A stretch of DNA of 64,000 nucleotides. Origin: Euryodendron excelsum (lineage: Eukaryota; Streptophyta; Magnoliopsida; Ericales; Pentaphylacaceae). The translations under genes and the position numbers were made by a program. The notes beneath the pieces are model-generated. The model ran no database searches. It was given only the letters and a program-made list of their open reading frames with translations, and was not told the DNA's origin. Below, one piece after another: positions 61,691 through 64,000 of the stretch. The DNA lies in assembly GCA_033060915.1 (NCBI GenBank), contig CM065390.1, forward strand, positions 14,228,001 to 14,292,000, written 5' to 3'. Numbering within the stretch: the first letter of the stretch is position 1; every line of letters starts with the position of its first letter.

Positions 61691-63699
61691 CTATTTGCTT
61701 GTTGCCGAGTCACCAGATCTGAACTCCTTTTCAAGCTCGTCAAATTCCCAGTCGCCAACCTCTTCTGTTGAGTAGTCCTGACTAACCTTCCCAAATTCGG
61801 ATACCAGCTTTGCCAATTCTGCTTCGGCGTCTAGTGCCTGCTCAGCCTTGACTTCAGGTGACTTGGGGTGCTCATCCTTCACCGCTTTTGGTGAATCTGC
61901 CACCTGCAATGGAGCGTGCAACAGACTGTCTGGTAGTTTCTCTTGACGAGTGTCAGCCTCTGAGGAGGGATTCTCCATTTCTAGATCAGGTCTCTCAATA
62001 GATTCAAATTCCTGTCTTAATTTTTCAATATTATCAAACAGCTCTTTGACCCTTGCATCATCTTTCCTGGACAAAGAAGGATCAAGCAATTTATTTTCAG
62101 GATTTTGATGTGTGTATAGCATGATCGATAATAGTCTGCTAGCAATAAAGATTAAATCACCTTGAAATTTTCCCTTGCTGAGCATAGAACTGCTCTTTCA
62201 TGTTATCCACTACACTGAAAGTGGTTATAATCTGTTACAAAAAAAAAAACAGACTGTCTGGTCAGTGGTCGGTAAGTGTTTTTTCTTAATTGCTTTAGAC
62301 CAAGGTGTGTCCATCACAATAATTATTTGGGGACAGCGTATATTAAGCATGTAGGTGACAAATTTAGGGCCAAGACTTGTTCGATAATGGAACGGAGTTA
62401 TGTAACTGGTTGGGCGAAACTGCAACAGAAAATAATATAAGGGAACCAGGGGCAAAGACAACTCAGACAAATGTCAGAAGAGATTGGCAGACTTGATGTA
62501 TATTTGGTGTTTAAGACTATGATACTTCCAAAAACATGAGAATAGTTTAATCAACAAAAGAAAGTAACTCACAAACTGCTTAAAAAAATATGCATCATAA
62601 ACTGATAACCACAACTAGGACGGAAAACAAAAACAAAAACAATCTCAAAGCAAACCTTTCCATATGTTGAAGGAGAAACTGAGGACAGAAGTTCTGATGT
62701 CGTAAAACTGAAGAACAAAATTGTATTCAAGCAACAATGAACTCATGGAGTGAAGGTAGTCGCATTTGTACCTTTGCTTCATAGCCCAGATATTCCTCCT
62801 CAAGATTTTTCCTTGGGTTTAGTTCTTTGGAATCTTCATTACCCACTCCAGATGCCATTACTGACCTGTCCAATGACACGAGGAACTTCAGAAATGTGGT
62901 CAAAACAGGTCAGAATCATCTGTCTGACAAATGTCATTACCCTTCCCTCAAACACTTCAAGTTATCCACAAATTTCTCAATACGATCAATAGACGGCTTC
63001 AACTCTTTCTGTGAAAAACATACAAGATTGTGTAAATACGAGGAGAGAATAATTTTATACATAGCATTAGATACGTTGAAGGAGTGCAATATTCTAAAGA
63101 GGAATTTAACAAATACCTCGTAAGCAGAGAGGAGATTAATGACCAAGTTCACATAATAGCTCTCGTGCCTCTCCAATTCATCCCTTCAAAAATGCAAAGC
63201 AGCAAATTAGTAACAGCGAAAGCCTCTATGTATTTCAGTGATGACACATATCCACAGGAAATTACTGTATATTAGAAATACTAGGGACAGATAATTTCAT
63301 CTATCCAACAAAGTGGCAATACAACATATAATAGGAATGAGAAACTCTTTAAGAAAACAAATACATACTTGACCTGCTCATCCTTAGTCTCTGCATATGA
63401 GCATTGGAGAACCCAGGTATCTTCCAAAAAGTTGATCCAAGTTTTTAGAACATCTGCTTCTACCTTACTTGACGTAATGGATCTCAAAAGCTCATCCTCC
63501 TGTATATATGAGCCAAAAAGAAGAAATTCTTAACATTTTTACTGATGCAAGATCGGATAGAAACTGGAGATAACAAACTATATAATTGGACCTTTGTTTT
63601 CAAGTGCGCAACAATCTGATCATTAGCTTCATAAAACTGATCCCTCTCTTCTGTGGCATTGTGAAGGCGTGCTTGAGCAGCAGCCAAGGAGATATTAAC
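61691..63699 (-). CDS. Conserved plant coiled-coil protein, 3' seven exons (gene continues past the window)
   Basis: Minus-strand exons: 63699-63592, 63499-63369, 63183-63117, 63008-62941, 62865-62772, 62231-62161, 62066-61691. All use GT-AG and phases agree, giving 304 C-terminal residues; the 5' part lies beyond 64000. The protein is rich in charged heptads: AQARLHNATEERDQFYEAND, IVAHLKTKEDELLRSI, TWINFLEDTWVLQ, ERHESYYVNLVINLLSAYE, KELKPSIDRIEKFVDNLK, LNPRKNLEEEYLGYEAK, KELFDNIEKLRQEFESIE, and the acidic end VGDWEFDELEKEFRSGDS. I recognise it as a plant family annotated in Arabidopsis as SMC-like or centrosomal-like coiled coil (At5g13560, At2g37370 from memory). At2g37370 adjoins MAKR3 At2g37380 there. 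Biochemical function unknown. No frame damage. Confidence 0.85.
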
Positions 63700-64000
63700 C
63701 TAGACCAGACATACCAGTTTGCAATTGAAGAAGCACACAAGCAGAGCACAAGTTGCTTACCAGGAAAAACAAAAAAAAAAAAAAAAAAGAGACAAACAAA
63801 CATACACGCACACAAAAGCATAAATAAAGGTTGAAAAAAATAAAATCTTGTGTCTTGAACAAAGGAAGGTTAACTGACCATTCCACTAGCATATTTAAAC
63901 TAATACATAACTAAGTCACTAACGCAGGAAACAGATGCATAAAAGGACAAATCATGTTAGTTTTTCTTTGCAAATTTGACTGGAGACAGCACTGTCAACA
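63700..64000 (-). other. Intron of the minus-strand coiled-coil gene
   Basis: The exon starting at 63699 has an acceptor (ctag) at its upstream edge, so this stretch is intron up to the next, unseen exon. It contains an A-rich run near 63770-63790. No exon recognised. Confidence 0.6.

Overview
This is plant nuclear DNA, almost certainly from a core eudicot. The evidence is spliced genes with GT-AG introns, plant-only families (EXO70H-type exocyst subunit, ITN1-type ankyrin/PGG membrane protein, MAKR/BKI1-type regulator), plant snRNA promoter elements, an Au-type SINE, a Tat-lineage Ty3/gypsy element and AT-rich intergenic DNA full of MITEs and (CT)n/(AT)n microsatellites. I cannot name the species.

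Layout. 1-5550: repeat-rich intergenic DNA. 5775-7485 (+): ribosomal protein L35 (uL29), four exons, with a classic ribosomal-protein promoter. 7486-18700: about 11 kb without a recognisable gene (MITEs, SINE heads, microsatellites). 18841-20766 (+): intronless EXO70, with an Au SINE fragment just after the stop. 20840-27000: no gene recognised. About 27000-27600: organelle-like, possibly mitochondrial, DNA. 27964-28075 and 29583-29703 (+): two U5 snRNA loci, the first with a deletion that destroys loop I, the second apparently intact. 32340-32600: plastid-derived DNA with a decayed trnT-UGU. 32913-43254: a complete but dead Tat-lineage Ty3/gypsy retrotransposon with 567-bp LTRs, a GTTCT target duplication, a 59-bp minisatellite of hairpin units and a decayed multi-exon gene on the opposite strand. 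43615-47505 (+): ITN1-like gene, four exons. 49823-51425 (+): CFAP298 (C21orf59/Kurly)-like gene, five exons. 51426-57092: repeats, including a SINE split by a TIR element and a 263-bp tandem duplication. 57093-58190 (-): MAKR3/4-like gene. 61691 to the right edge (-): 3' part of a conserved plant coiled-coil protein gene, seven exons visible.

The genes are ordinary single-copy plant genes and not a co-regulated cluster. From memory, RPL35, EXO70H2 and MAKR4 are adjacent in Arabidopsis (At2g39390, At2g39380, At2g39370), so RPL35-EXO70-MAKR here looks like an expanded ancestral microsynteny block into which transposons and organelle DNA have inserted. The most unusual points are: the U5 pair with opposite kinds of damage; the in-frame exon duplication in the retrotransposon's antisense gene, which is nearly identical although the LTRs differ by about 12%; the hairpin minisatellite; the 3' LTR promoter pointing into the ITN1-like gene; and a short homologue of a ciliary protein in a plant.
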